Shown: positions 1 through 11,500 of the stretch, piece after piece
Position numbering within the stretch: position 1 is the first letter of the stretch
Layout: the number at the start of each line of letters is the position of its first letter
Assembly (NCBI RefSeq): GCF_026151205.1
Contig: NC_087077.1
Span: 18,274,475-18,338,474, forward strand
Origin: Bolinopsis microptera
Lineage: Eukaryota; Ctenophora; Tentaculata; Lobata; Bolinopsidae
Reading direction: 5' to 3'
Length of the DNA: 64,000 nt
Notes under the pieces: generated by a model
Databases searched by the model: none
What the model saw: only the letters and a program-made list of their open reading frames with translations
Told to the model about the DNA's origin: nothing
Translations under genes and position numbers: made by a program

Positions 1-1955
1 TGCTCTGTAGCAAGTTTATCGTCATTATAACTGGAGTAAGGTTCACCATTGATCCATTTAATAGCCCTCTTTTGGATAGCAACAAACTGTTGAAGATGAG
101 TTGCACATTGAGGGGACCATATGACAGAACAATGTTCAAATATAGACCTAATTAACGCTAAATAGAACGATCTTTTCTGCCTTTTATCAGTAGTGAAATG
201 ACATGTTCTCTTAAGTAGTCCAAGTCTAGAGGTAGCTTTGGAAACAAGCGCTTTACATTGTGCACCCCAATTAAACCTGGAGTTAATTGCGACTCCTAAA
301 TCTGACTGAGAGGGCACAAAGTCAATATCACTTCCAGAAAGTTTATAAAAGAAGGTATTGAATGGCAAGTTATCCAGCACGTTTCTTTGCAGGGACACAG
401 AGAGGGCTTTGCACTTTTGTGGGTGGAACTTCATTCGATTTCTCACTGACCAATCATATAATCTATTGATGTCATTTTGGATTATGTGATGGTCAGGGTA
501 ACCAAGAATCTCCCTCCAAATTTTAGTGTCATCTGCATAAAGGGCGATATTGGTGCCTTCAGAGACACAGGAGAACATGTCATTTATAAATATTACAAAC
601 AATAAAGGGCCAAGTATAGAACCTTGAGGGACACCAGACCGAACTGGTAGAGAAGAAGACGTTTGGCCTCCTATCACTACTTGTTGTTGTCGCCCCTCAA
701 GATAGGATTTAATAAATTTAAGCATTAGTCCATCGACATTAAAAATATTCTTTAATTTACTTAAAATGAGGTCATGCGAAACGCTATCAAAAGCTTTCGC
801 AAAATCAAAATATATTATATCAGTCCTGGACCTGTTATTCAATGCAAGTGCAAGATTGTCCGTGAAAGGTATCATTTGGGTTGTGCATGAACGTTCATTA
901 ACAAAACCGTGTTGGCGGTCATCCAACAGATCAGAACATGCAGCGTATAATGCAGTCTTTATGCACCTTTCAAAGACTTTCATTACAAGAGATGTTAACG
1001 AGATAGGCCTGTAGTTCTCAACCGAAGACTTATCGCCCTTTTTGTGCACTGGTACTACAAGTGCCAGCTTCCAATCAGGGGGTATGCATCCGCTCGAGAA
1101 AGACAGGTTAAATAAAACACTAAGTGGGTATGCAAGGCTTTGGGCACAGTTTTTGAGGACTCTCCCATGGATCCCATCTGGGCCAGGGGCCTTGTTAGGA
1201 TTTAACTTTTTAAGAATCAACAGAACATCTTCTCTACTAAACACAAGACTTGAAAAACAATCATCACGAAAATCTATGTCAATGCCATAATCGCTCTCTT
1301 GAGAAAACTGCTCATAAAAATATTCGTTAAAAAGGGCAGCTTGATCAGATGGATTGTTTCGAAAGCGATTATGATATTTGACGGTTTCCGGGATCCTGGT
1401 TGACTTTGATTTAGATTTAACGTAGGTCCAGAACTTCTTGGAGATAAGAGCATCATCGGAGTCATCCTCAACACTGAGTCTCATTCTTTCGTCCATCAAA
1501 TTTTTAAATTTTGTGCGAAATGCACGAAACTTTTGTTTATGAGACTCAGAGTTGCTCCCCTTATGCCTTATTCTCCATTTCTCCTTATTTCGTAGGAGAC
1601 GATCACATTCGGAGTCATACCATGGGGGCTGGAACTGAGACTTAATGGTCTTTTTAGGGATCCATCGGTCACAGGCTGCACCGAGAACTCCTCTGAATCG
1701 ACTCCAGGCAAGATAAGGATCATTACACTCAAATATACTATCCCAATCGATGCTAAATAACTCAGAATTCAGGCCCCTAAAATTACCTTTACTATAATTA
1801 AAGATCTTTCTTTTAGGCTGCTTAATATACTTGGTCTTAATATCAATGTCAAATGTGATACAAAAGTGGTCGGACATACACATTTCGTTTTGATCTAAAA
1901 CTTTAACATTCTTAATAAGGTTTTGAATGTTAGTAAAAAGGCTTATATTTTAAAT
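1..1955 (-). mobile_element. Non-LTR retrotransposon, 5'-truncated, partial at window edge
   Basis: Reading the complement gives one continuous open frame from about 1950 down to position 1, with no stop inside. It begins with the tail of an AP-endonuclease-like domain (MSDHF near 1875) and continues through reverse transcriptase blocks: KAPGPDG near 1180, ENYRPISL near 1010, YFDFAKAFDSVSH near 790-820, SGVPQGSILGPLLF near 600-640 and the catalytic YADDT near 530-545. These motifs and their order are those of the CR1/L2/Jockey-type LINE group. An in-frame stop near 1953 ends the similarity, so the 5' part of the endonuclease is missing, as is usual for LINE insertions. The 3' end lies outside the window. 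The RT itself looks intact here, so the copy is probably young. The clade within the group is uncertain. Confidence 0.88.
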
Positions 1956-2759
1956 GAATAGAAATAACTGGAATAGCTAACATCTACTAATAAAACAAAT
2001 GGCTAGAGGTACGGATAGCTAGAGATTTAAACAAGATCTGCAAATGGATTATCATCCACCGTAAAGTCTGATCTACAAGCATCAGTTATACCCGACTTCT
2101 CAAAGCCTTTCCTTTATGTCATCTGGCCTTCCTTTTAAATATACAAAAAGTTCGTTGATCCAACGAGCGTGTACTTCACGGATCACTGTCAAGCGGGTAT
2201 CAATTTCACATAGTCTGATCAAACTCCTCTATTGAGCTGACACACTATGTTTTCATAATGTGAAACAACTCAGACTACCACCTACATGCTTAAAATTGAA
2301 AGCAAAATGACTGGAATAACAAGGAATAATAATGAACTAAGGCAAATATCTAACTGAAATTTTAATGGAAAATCGGTAATCATTTTTCGAAGAATTTGTG
2401 CCCAAATTTTCGGTCGCCCAAATGAGTTCAAATTTTCTGCCCAAATTTTTCGGGCTCAAATAAATTGTGCTCAATATAATGGCACACAAATTTTTGGGAA
2501 CTAAGGTATGATTATAGTAGACGACTTTTGGGATAAGAGAGAGAAATGATACAAGGGTAGGAGTTGTATATAGAAATTATGGCTTATGTCATTATGACTA
2601 GTAGGAATCTTAACCTTATTCCTAACCAAACTGTTGTGTACTTAATTTAAACTACCTACTATACTTGGTCTTTAATAATGGTAGGTTCAGTTAAACAAAA
2701 AATATTGGATACTGCACTTCCAACTTGGTGTACTTACTTGTACTTGAAAAGGTCTCCTC
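1956..2759. other. Intergenic, no gene seen
   Basis: AT-rich spacer between two retroelement fragments. A small patch at 2390-2500 repeats a CCCAAATTTT-like phrase several times. No splice-bounded coding segment or RNA gene was recognised. Confidence 0.5.
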
Positions 2760-3085
2760 CTAGTCGTTGGAGTGGCCTGCACCACATAGTCACTCCTTTC
2801 ACCGATGTATTAGGCCGCTCCAATGTACCCTGTTTGTTGCTTGTTGTTCTGCATCTTCTATCGTGATGTTATCGACAACTGTGAAGTGTGAAGATTGCTG
2901 CTTCCTCCCGGACACATGACAACCAGTTTTTCCGAGGTCTACCTCTTGACCTTTTGCCATGCTTTGGGATCCAGTGCAAAAGATAGTAGGGTATTCTTTC
3001 TTCTGGCATCCTCACCACATGGCCAAACCATCGGAGCCTAGCTGCTCGCACGAAAGTATCAACTTGGTGTAGCAGGTTTAAAATA
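2760..3085 (-). mobile_element. Reverse-transcriptase C-terminal remnant
   Basis: The complement encodes LRWFGHVVRMPEERIP followed by GRPRKNWLSCV, the signature at the extreme C terminus of many LINE ORF2 proteins. The frame continues after a break with a weakly conserved TIEDAEQQATNRVHW-like stretch near 2800-2860. No RT core is present nearby and there is an internal stop, so this is a decayed 3' end. It does not obviously belong to the same copy as the element at 1-1955. Confidence 0.7.
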
Positions 3086-4315
3086 AAATCATTTCCCTCA
3101 CTTGCCTGGCTTAGATTGGATCACTCCAAATAAAGTGTTAAAACTGTGTCTTCACCACTAACCAGTAGATTCATTCATTCACCTAAATTGAATAGATTTG
3201 AATAATTAATTGCAGTGGCGTATATGATATATAACGAAGGGCCCCATTGAAACACACTTTTTTGGAGATTTTACTGGCATATCCTCTAAAATTCCCTAAT
3301 TTGTTCAATTTTAGGGAAGGGGGCCAAAAGGGGAGGGGCGCCAACAGGGGGAGCATTTTTGGTGGGGGGCTCCTTCAGGCAAGAAATCTTCAAAAGAGGT
3401 CTATGGAAGAAATTCAGGTTGCGTGCTTGTGAGAAATGTTAATAGCAGTAGATTAAGGGAAACCTGCATGGCAGGCTGGAATCCATACGATAGGACATTA
3501 GATTAAATGGTCATAATGCTAAGTTTCAGAAATCAAGCACTTTAACGGATTTGGCACAAGTCATGAGAACTCACAGTATAGCCTCAAATAGACAAACTAG
3601 ATAAACATGTGTGCTTTGTCCTGGAGACAGTATGTGAGAATTCATGGACCTGTAATGTACAGCCATCAATATGATATCATTTATTTGAATATCTTTGAAA
3701 TTATCATATCAAGGATTCAACGAAGTCTCATTTGGAGATTAACAACAAAGATTAGGCAATGTAGTTTAAATATGTGTATTAACAAAAGCTCGTGCAGGCA
3801 TATCATGTAATACAGATAGCATGGCATTTCCGAGACTTGGAAACGATATCAAATTCAAATCAGCTAGAGCTTCAAAATCAGGTAACAATGCAACTTGCTT
3901 GAACAGTAAAAAATAAGATAATTAAGTAGCTAGTAGGCGGTTTTCTGGTTCATAAGTAATCAATACTAGTAAATAAGGAGTAGCGCTCGATTCGACAGGC
4001 TATCTTTATACTCATAATAATGAAATATTTATACAAGATATATTAGAATAAATTTGAATCATCAATTACTTAATAATTTCCTGATTCAAAATTTGCATAT
4101 TTGTTTTTTTTAGTTCTGTTTATATTGAAAACATAAATTCGGATAGCGTATGGTCGCGCGCGCAACAATAACGTCGCATTTGTAAACTGACGTCAAAATA
4201 TCATATTACGTACACGTAACGCGCCGACGCCAGCGCGACTAGCAGCGCCAAACAGCTACTGTGGATAGCGCGGCTCTACGCAACCTGGTCCCATCGTGCA
4301 TAATTATCAAACATT
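3086..4315. other. Intergenic, no gene seen; CpG-rich patch near its end
   Basis: No supported coding region. Around 4150-4270 there is a short CpG-rich patch (GCGCGCGC, two GACGTC-like sites, CGCGCCGACGCC) that stands out from the AT-rich surroundings. It may be part of a repeat or an unmethylated regulatory island; nothing decides between these. Confidence 0.4.
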
Positions 4316-4390
4316 TTACCTGGGGACCCCAAGCTATTATGTTATAAAGATTTGGCGGAATGACAGGCTGAGCGCAGCCGGACAGTAATC
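4316..4390. repeat. Dispersed repeat, copy A
   Basis: Shares CCTGGGGACC, then a GGCGGAAT core, then GACAGGCTGAGCGC with copies at 4508-4590 and about 37418-37508. The copies differ by small indels, so they are diverged members of one family (SINE or MITE tail), not a local duplication. Confidence 0.65.
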
Positions 4391-4507
4391 AAACATTATG
4401 TTACAGTTTAAGTTAGCTGTTTTTGGCTACATTAACCGCGCGCCGCATCACCAATGATTAAATACAGCACCAAGACGAAATTCACTAATAATTTCAAAAA
4501 ATATAAT

Positions 4508-4590
4508 TTACCTGAGGACCCCAGGCTATTATGTTCATTAACATAACAATAAAGATTTGGTGGAATGACAGGCTGAGCGCGGCCCAGTAA
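4508..4590. repeat. Dispersed repeat, copy B
   Basis: Second copy of the repeat at 4316-4390, same strand, with the same GACAGGCTGAGCGC ending followed by GGCCCAGTA. A 12-base insertion relative to copy A lies in the middle. Confidence 0.65.
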
Positions 4591-4962
4591 AATATAATAA
4601 ACTTGGTAATAAAAAAATTTTACGTTTTCAAAAAAATCGATGGTCCAAAAATTATGAAAAACTGAGCAAATTAAGGAAAATACGTGAAAAATAATTTTGG
4701 GAAAACAATGATGGTGATATAACTTTTGGTAGTCCGAAAATATGGTGTTTTTACCAAAAAAACACCGACTTTCGTATCATTTAAATATGTCTCGTAAGGC
4801 AAAAGGTATTCAATCAAATTAAGTGATGCAATTGGCAGAGCACAATCAAATCAAGCGTTGCAATTGTCAGAGCACAATACATAGGTAACGGAAATGGCAC
4901 ATTGTTACCAATATTTTTGAACTATAAACAAATAGATTTTAAGGCTGAGCGTGAGTTTGAGA

Positions 4963-5045
4963 CGAATTTAGCTTTCATTTTAGACTTCACGTCTCCCGAA
5001 ATGAAACTGCGGGAGACGTGAAGTCTAAAATGAAAGCTAAATTCG
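4963..5045. repeat. Perfect 35-bp inverted repeat (hairpin)
   Basis: Arms 4963-4997 and 5011-5045 are exactly complementary over 35 bp with a 13-nt loop. The arm contains TAGACTTCACGTCTCCC. There is no mismatch, so the palindrome is recent or maintained. Confidence 0.9.
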
Positions 5046-5153
5046 AACTATAAACAATCAAATATATACACGCAACTTTTAAAACACATGATCTACTCCA
5101 TGGCCATCTTAGGGGCAGGGATGAGGTTGTATAAGACTTTTGATAGAAGGGTC

Positions 5154-5510
5154 TCATATTTGTTGTCCGTATTGTTTATTCTGTGCCCACGTAGAGCAAT
5201 AAGAGTTGTTCTCAACATTGCTAATATTATCCTCGTCCTGACAAGCCGTACAACATAATAAATAATAATAATAAATTAATGTTGTTTTTATACAGCAACA
5301 AAAGGTCTCCTTCTTCTTTCTGGCTATGAGGTCCGCTAGTCTGTTGTCAAACCGCTTGTACTCTTTAGACATTCCTCCAAATGTGAGACATACAGCCGGG
5401 GTGAAGGTAGCCTTCTCCACATTCAACACTCTCTCCAAGTACTCATCCTTCTTCTCATTGTCATTCATTTCGTATACTTCTTGAAGAGTCTTTATTAATA
5501 TTACATACAA
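5154..5510 (-). pseudogene. Retroelement-derived ORF fragment
   Basis: The minus-strand frame reads ERVLNVEKATFTPAV...GGMSKEYKRFDNRLADLIA before running into low-complexity Tyr/Leu. A segment of the form V(E)xxxFTPLVF...GGM...F...LAxxIAxKR recurs at the C terminus of many invertebrate retroelement reverse transcriptases, which I take from general knowledge. No RT core accompanies it here. I call it a fossil fragment; a spurious ORF is the alternative. Confidence 0.5.
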
Positions 5511-5744
5511 GAATTACACATCCTTTTAGATAGAGTTTTCTAATTCAATTTTATTTTCGATTCGATTTTGTAATCATAAATGTTCTGTTGCTTAAACAAG
5601 TCAGAAAAGATATGCAATGAATTAAATAACAATTTTTAAAAAAAATTTTAAGTCCACTTCAATGTAGCTTATAGTTTTTAACACTTGAATAATGTGAGTG
5701 TTTGCAGTTTATTTCTAATTTTATTAATAAACTGATATGTAGTC

Positions 5745-7516
5745 ATGGATGAGACAAGCATCGATCACCATCTGTCAATGTGGAACCCTGTAAACAGAAA
5801 GAAATCTTACAAGAAGTGGCCTTTTAACAGCAAATCATCCTGTACTATAACAAAAGTGAGTAGAGTAGTTACTAGCATACTCTAGCATACTTGTATCACT
5901 TATTTTGAAATCAAGTTTATTCGGATATATATATTTATTAATCGATTGTGTATTGAATTGGTGAAAAATAATAAAATTGTTTCTTCTCAAAAATTGTCTT
6001 TTCTCAGTAGTGAAAAACATGATAAGTTGTAACAACCTTTATCATGCAGATGTAATTTATTTTGAATAGTTGGCTGAACTTTTTACTTTGGAAACCAATG
6101 CAAAGTAAACAGTTGCCATGAAATGTCAGCTTGTTACCAAGTCTTTGGGTAAGCCAAATTTCAGATACATTACACAATTTTAAATATTGAAGTGATAGCT
6201 GGCTATTTTTCAGATGACAGCTGCTGGTTTTTATCACGTTCCTGATCCTGTCGAAAAGGACACAGCGAGATGTTTCTACTGCTGTCGCACTATATGTGGT
6301 TTTGAGGAGGGCGATGATCCTGTGTAAGTATGGCTGAGTATCATCACAAGGACTACTCTGATGATACAATTTGTAACAAATACTGAGCACAAATAATTGA
6401 TTCTGTATATTATCTTCATATTCCTTCGATTGATTAGATTGACATGATAGAGCAACTTTTCCAGGGAGGAGCATTTGAGACGAACCAAAGACTGCAAATA
6501 TGCAAAGTATGGTAACATCAAGGACCTCCAATCCTCCCTCACATTGTTTGAATATTCTCAGTATGAGGCTGAGCGCAAGGACAATTATATTGTGAGTACT
6601 ACTTGAAGCAGTTTAATTATCAGTTTTTTAAAACCTTGGTGGTACAGCTACAGGAGAAACATTAAAAATAGATTGTTCCAAGGTGTCACAACATTATATA
6701 TTATTTTACCAACTGTATCAATGCAATAGTAGTGTGTTAAATGGCAGCATATTGGCACTACAATTTATATTTGTCATCTTGGTAATCTTGTCTAATTCGA
6801 CCCATCATAATAATATATTGATAGTGATGCTTGCCTTAAAATCTTCCCACCTTGGCCTTATCAGAATTGTATAAGAATTTATATTGATCATTAAGAGCAC
6901 TATTATTTGTCGAGTTACTAGATGGAAATTATATTGCCTCTACTGCATTAGTTCCACATACTCATATTGCAGCTTAAAATTTTACTCTCAATCCCGATTT
7001 AATATCCATTCCAATTACAGAGTTACATGCGGAAAAACAATCCTGATTTAAAAAGGGACAGGAGCCCTAGCCCAGAAAACGTTTCAGAAAACGTTTCAAA
7101 TTCTCGAAAAAGGGTCCGGGTTTCTTTAACTAAGAATTCGTGCCTGTATTTTAAATCCAACTCGTCCCTCGACAATCCTGCACCTTTTGAAGCTGAAAAG
7201 GAGCCTGCTAAAAGTATTTATACCCCACCTGCTCCAGCCCCAAATCAAGGTAGAAAATAAGTCATTAACCAGTTAAACGATTAGGTGTCAAGTGTTGAAA
7301 GTGTTAAATTAGATTAATGTTACTCTCCTGTAGCTGGTTGTTGCCAAAATCCCCAAAATAGCCTCTGAAATCTGAATTATTAGTGAAATAATATAACATT
7401 TTGATATAATTAATTATTTTACCATTAAAAAGGTCTGGACAAATATTTTACTTTCAGAGGTATCAGACGCAAGAAGACATCAAATATCAGATATCACAAA
7501 AAGAATATCTTTATGA
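5745..7516 (+). CDS. BIRC5: Survivin-like BIR-domain protein
   Basis: Five exons: 5745-5855, 6214-6323, 6465-6591, 7021-7249, 7458-7516 (about 211 residues), all with GT-AG introns and compatible phases. It encodes a single BIR domain; the zinc ligands fall at C57, C60, H77 and C84, the same residue numbers as in human survivin, with the DDPVEEH signature just before the histidine. The segment after the BIR (LTLFEYSQYEAERKDNYIS) matches the start of the survivin long helix rather than the multi-BIR IAP family. Survivin acts in the chromosomal passenger complex at centromeres and midzone. The C-terminal region is longer than the 142-residue human protein and rich in Ser, Lys and Pro. The last junction is uncertain: the chosen phase gives a short tail ending in KRISL, while another frame of the same exon would give a longer helix-like tail. 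Confidence 0.88.
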
Positions 7517-8576
7517 GGATCTGAAAGAAAACATCGAAAACATTAAAGTTTGAAACAGAAGACGAAAATGTGGCACAACTCAGTTATTCTTATTGCCCAT
7601 TAAATTGATCGAAATTAAGGTGGTGGATTGTAACTGACAGTTAATGACTGCACATAATCATTCATTAGTTTGTTTTCAATAGTAGAGTTAGTTCAATGAA
7701 CTGTATAAGTTAGTTAATGCATAATTGATACTACCGTTTTTTGACTCGCGAAATTGAAAAGGTAGACTGTTTTGACTCATGACAATTTTTGACGATTTTT
7801 TTTGGTTAAACCATTGGATTAATTTCATAGCGACTCTGTGCACTGAAGCTTTGATTTTTAGGGCTATCATTTTTAGGGCTATCATTTTTAGGGCTATCAT
7901 TTTTAGGGCTATCATTTTTAGGGCTATCATTTTTAGGGCTATCATTTTTAGGGCTATCATTTTTAGAGCTATCTTTTTTAGGGCTATAACTCTTATTGCT
8001 CTGTGAATAGCAGTAAACGTTCTTAACTTATACTCACTTTTAAAAGTTCAGTTAGAATGTGTACGATCTATATAAAGTGTCTTTGGTATGCCTCAATTAT
8101 CAAAATGTAGATCAACCGTATCCATCAGTATTCAGCCATTATTTCGTTGTTTAGTGTTAAAAGTTGATAAAACTACTGTCTCTAGCGTGCCTCTACAAAG
8201 AAAATGACAAAATTTGACTTGTAATGATCGAATTTAAGACTGAAAATCTTTGACTGACCATTATTTATATTCTGTATTACGTTCTTAAATTATGATCAAG
8301 ATTTTTATGTATTGAATTAATGAAGAACTGACTGTTTGCTAAATCCAAACACTCTGACATAAACGTAAGCCAACTTCGTAAGTCGTGATGCTGTAGAGTT
8401 ATTTGGCATTAGTTGATATAATATTTTACCGTATATAATAGCTTATTGAGTTTTATTGTGAGGGCACTGTGAGCGACTTTTTAATCCTTATTTACCCATA
8501 TCTTGAAATCATTGTTAATCAAGCTGATATTATTCCTATATTTGCTGAAATAACAGTTCTAGTTCATTTTGTAGGG
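7517..8576. other. Intergenic between BIRC5-like and MBOAT7-like genes
   Basis: AT-rich spacer that holds the 15-bp minisatellite at 7858-7991. No other coding segment was recognised. The promoter of the downstream MBOAT7-like gene probably lies in 8000-8570, but I see no defined element. Confidence 0.5.
7858..7991. repeat. 15-bp minisatellite, about 9 copies
   Basis: Unit ATTTTTAGGGCTATC repeated head to tail; only the last two copies vary. The 15-base unit keeps open frames on both strands, so repetitive peptides appear by chance. Confidence 0.93.
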
Positions 8577-11500
8577 ATGTCGCTGGGGCTGGTTGGGGAA
8601 TATTACACCCGATTCTGTGAGATCGTGAGTTGTCATGTTGTTGACGATCAGTCGCATTATAACATTACCATCCACCAGTATTTCTACTATTTCTACTTCT
8701 GTTATATGTTTAATGACTGCTCATGCTGTTGATTTATGCAATCTTCACTTCAGCTGTGGTTTCGACTACTGATTAATAATTTTATGTTAAATGACCTGCT
8801 GTTTTTATGGCCGCTTTGTTATGATCGCTATGTTAAATGATCTGCTGTTTTTATGGCCGTTGTGTTGTGACCGTTGTTTTATGACCGCTATGTTAAATGA
8901 CCTGCTGTTTTTATGACCGCTTTGTTGTGACCGTTGTGTTGTGACCGCTATGTTAAATGATCTGCTGGTTTTATGACCGCTTTGTTATGACCGCTGTGTT
9001 ATGACCGCTGTGTTTCAGCTCCAAGGCGATAGCGTTAGTTTCCTGTTCTTGCTGGGCACGTCCTTCCCTGCTGCCTTACTGTTGAAGTACATACCTAGTC
9101 CTACTATCAAACAGGTAGAATATCCTTGCTTTTTAAAGCTACCCCATCTCTCTGGCTATCAAACAGAGTATCAATTAAAGACGTTTAGTCAAAAGCAATG
9201 TCATCTCCTAAATCAAATTCCAACTTAAACTAAACATTAATTGCAGATCTTACCGCTCACTTTGCCAGGTATTCAGTATAACGATAGCCCTAATTCAGAC
9301 CTATTTGATATGTGCTGGCGACACTTTGCTACCCATCTTGCTTTGTCTCTTTTCTTATCTCGCCCTTAGGGTTGTACCTAAAAATGTTACCGGCAGGTTA
9401 GTTCCGTCACATTACTGTAACAGTGGTTTGAACTTTGTCTGGTATTTTTTGTTTAACTTTTGATACATAAATCGTTTCTTTTTCTCTTCTAAAATGTCCA
9501 GTTATTCTAGTGAACAGTTAAACAAACCGTTTGAATAACGATTTAAATGATCATTGCACTGACAATCCTCTTTCTGTCAGGGTGATATTCCACGTATCTT
9601 TCTCCCTCCTCCTTATCTTCAAGCTTATTGTCTTCTCTGATCTGTTCGTACCATCTTACCTTGTGGACTCTGTTCTACTCCTCATGGTTCTCAGGGTAAG
9701 TTTTTAATAACCATTGACTTCTTTCAGTAACAAATTTCGATAAGGAAAAAAGATTAATCATGTCAACAGAATGTATAATATTGTACGGGAGGCGATGATC
9801 GCCTTAAGGTTACCCCGGCTCTAATGTTCTCCCTGGTTGTTCCTAAGATAAGTTCACCTCATTGCATCTACTGTAATATATCCCCACTATGACAGGTATG
9901 TAGTTACGGTTACGACTACCAACTAGACCGTATACTAGAAGGGGACAACAAGGACAACTCCCCCTCCCAGCTTTCCTCACTGTTCGACTATGTGGGGTAT
10001 TGCTTCTGTTTTGTTGGCTACTGGACCGGTCCTTTCTTCACGTACAGCACTTATAACAAGATGGTATTATTACTCAAATATTCAGGATATTTGACGTATT
10101 TGAAGTTTGGATAACTAAGAAGAGTTATAATTGGAAAGGAGTGTATGTTGCTACTTCTGGTGTAACCATTTCCTGGTTACTTGTACTGTGTGGTAACAAT
10201 GTGAACTGTTTCAGCTACACTCCAAGACTCTGATCAGATCCTCCAAGCTAGCGCTGTCTCACATGACGCCCATGTTAGTCATCCTACCTCTCCACATGTT
10301 GCAGACTACTTACAACTCTCTTGACTACACTATGGATGAAGAGTTCCTCACCCAGTCCTTCCTCTACAAGTTCCTTTACCTGCTCGCTGGCTTTTGGACT
10401 TTCAAGTTAGCATTGTTCGAGTTAATGTTTCTTACACATGTTTGGGAATCTGTAAAACGTATCTTATAATGTTAAATAGTAACTGAAAATAAATACTTTG
10501 AGAAGGGTGGTTCATGATTTGTTTTGAGATCAGATAGTAATATTCTTGTGAATAATAAGTTCGCCCCTCTACTAATCGTTTCAGAGTTAAGTTTTTCGGT
10601 GGTTGGATAATAGCAGAGGGTATCTGTATAGCCTGTAATCTGGGAACAGTTGAGAAGGAAGATGGAACAGTGGACTACAGCTCTATAATTAACATTGATA
10701 TTTATAACGTGAGTATCAGATTCCTTCTAAAACTTATGAATTATTTTGAAATTTTTGGGCACATTGCGAAACAAAATTATTAAATCGAATAGAGCCTAAA
10801 TTTGAAGCTGTCTGGTCATAGATTGTAGAATGCAGAACAAGCTCAGATCAGGAGGTGACCGGGATTCCCGGTACCGGGAATCCCGGTACCGGGATTGGCA
10901 ATTTTCAGCTATCCCGGTCGCGGTCCCGGTCCCGGTCAACCGGGTGAAGTCAAATTTTTCATCCCGGTCGCGGTCCCGGTCCCGGTCAAATGCTGATTTA
11001 TGATCCCGGTCCCGGTCCCGGTCCCGGTTAATTCAGGATTCTTGGTCCCAGTCCCGGTCCCGGTCCCGGTCAATCACTCAAATTTGCCGGGATTTTGACC
11101 GGGATCTTTTACATAATTTCATTCACTGTGCTTTTAAGTTTTTACTTTCATTCATTGTGAATTTCATCTTTAAACAACCTCTGAGCCAAATAAAACAATG
11201 TTTAAAATTGCTAAACAAGTTTACTAGTTTAGGTAACTAATATCGTTACATAACTCATAAGTGCAAACTAACATCAAGTTTTCAACTCGGGCTACGCCCA
11301 ATTGTCAATTGGAATTGGAGAATGAAACTGTTGAATAATTTGAGGGATCATTGATCGAGGAATGAGGAATGAGGGTGAACTTGAGTAATCAGTACATGAA
11401 CATTATTGGTGTAGTACATTAGGCCCATGCCCCATTTTGACGGTTTTTTTCAATTATAATGTAAATGAAAGTTGCAGCTTTCAATATGAGAATACCAGTT

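Noticed and set aside
7858-7991. Interstitial telomeric repeat
   Set aside because: TTAGGG occurs in each unit but the period is 15 bp rather than 6, so it is coincidental.
7688-8006. Open frames encoding MIALK or FRAII repeats
   Set aside because: Products of a 15-bp minisatellite whose length is a multiple of three; no start context, splice sites or similarity.
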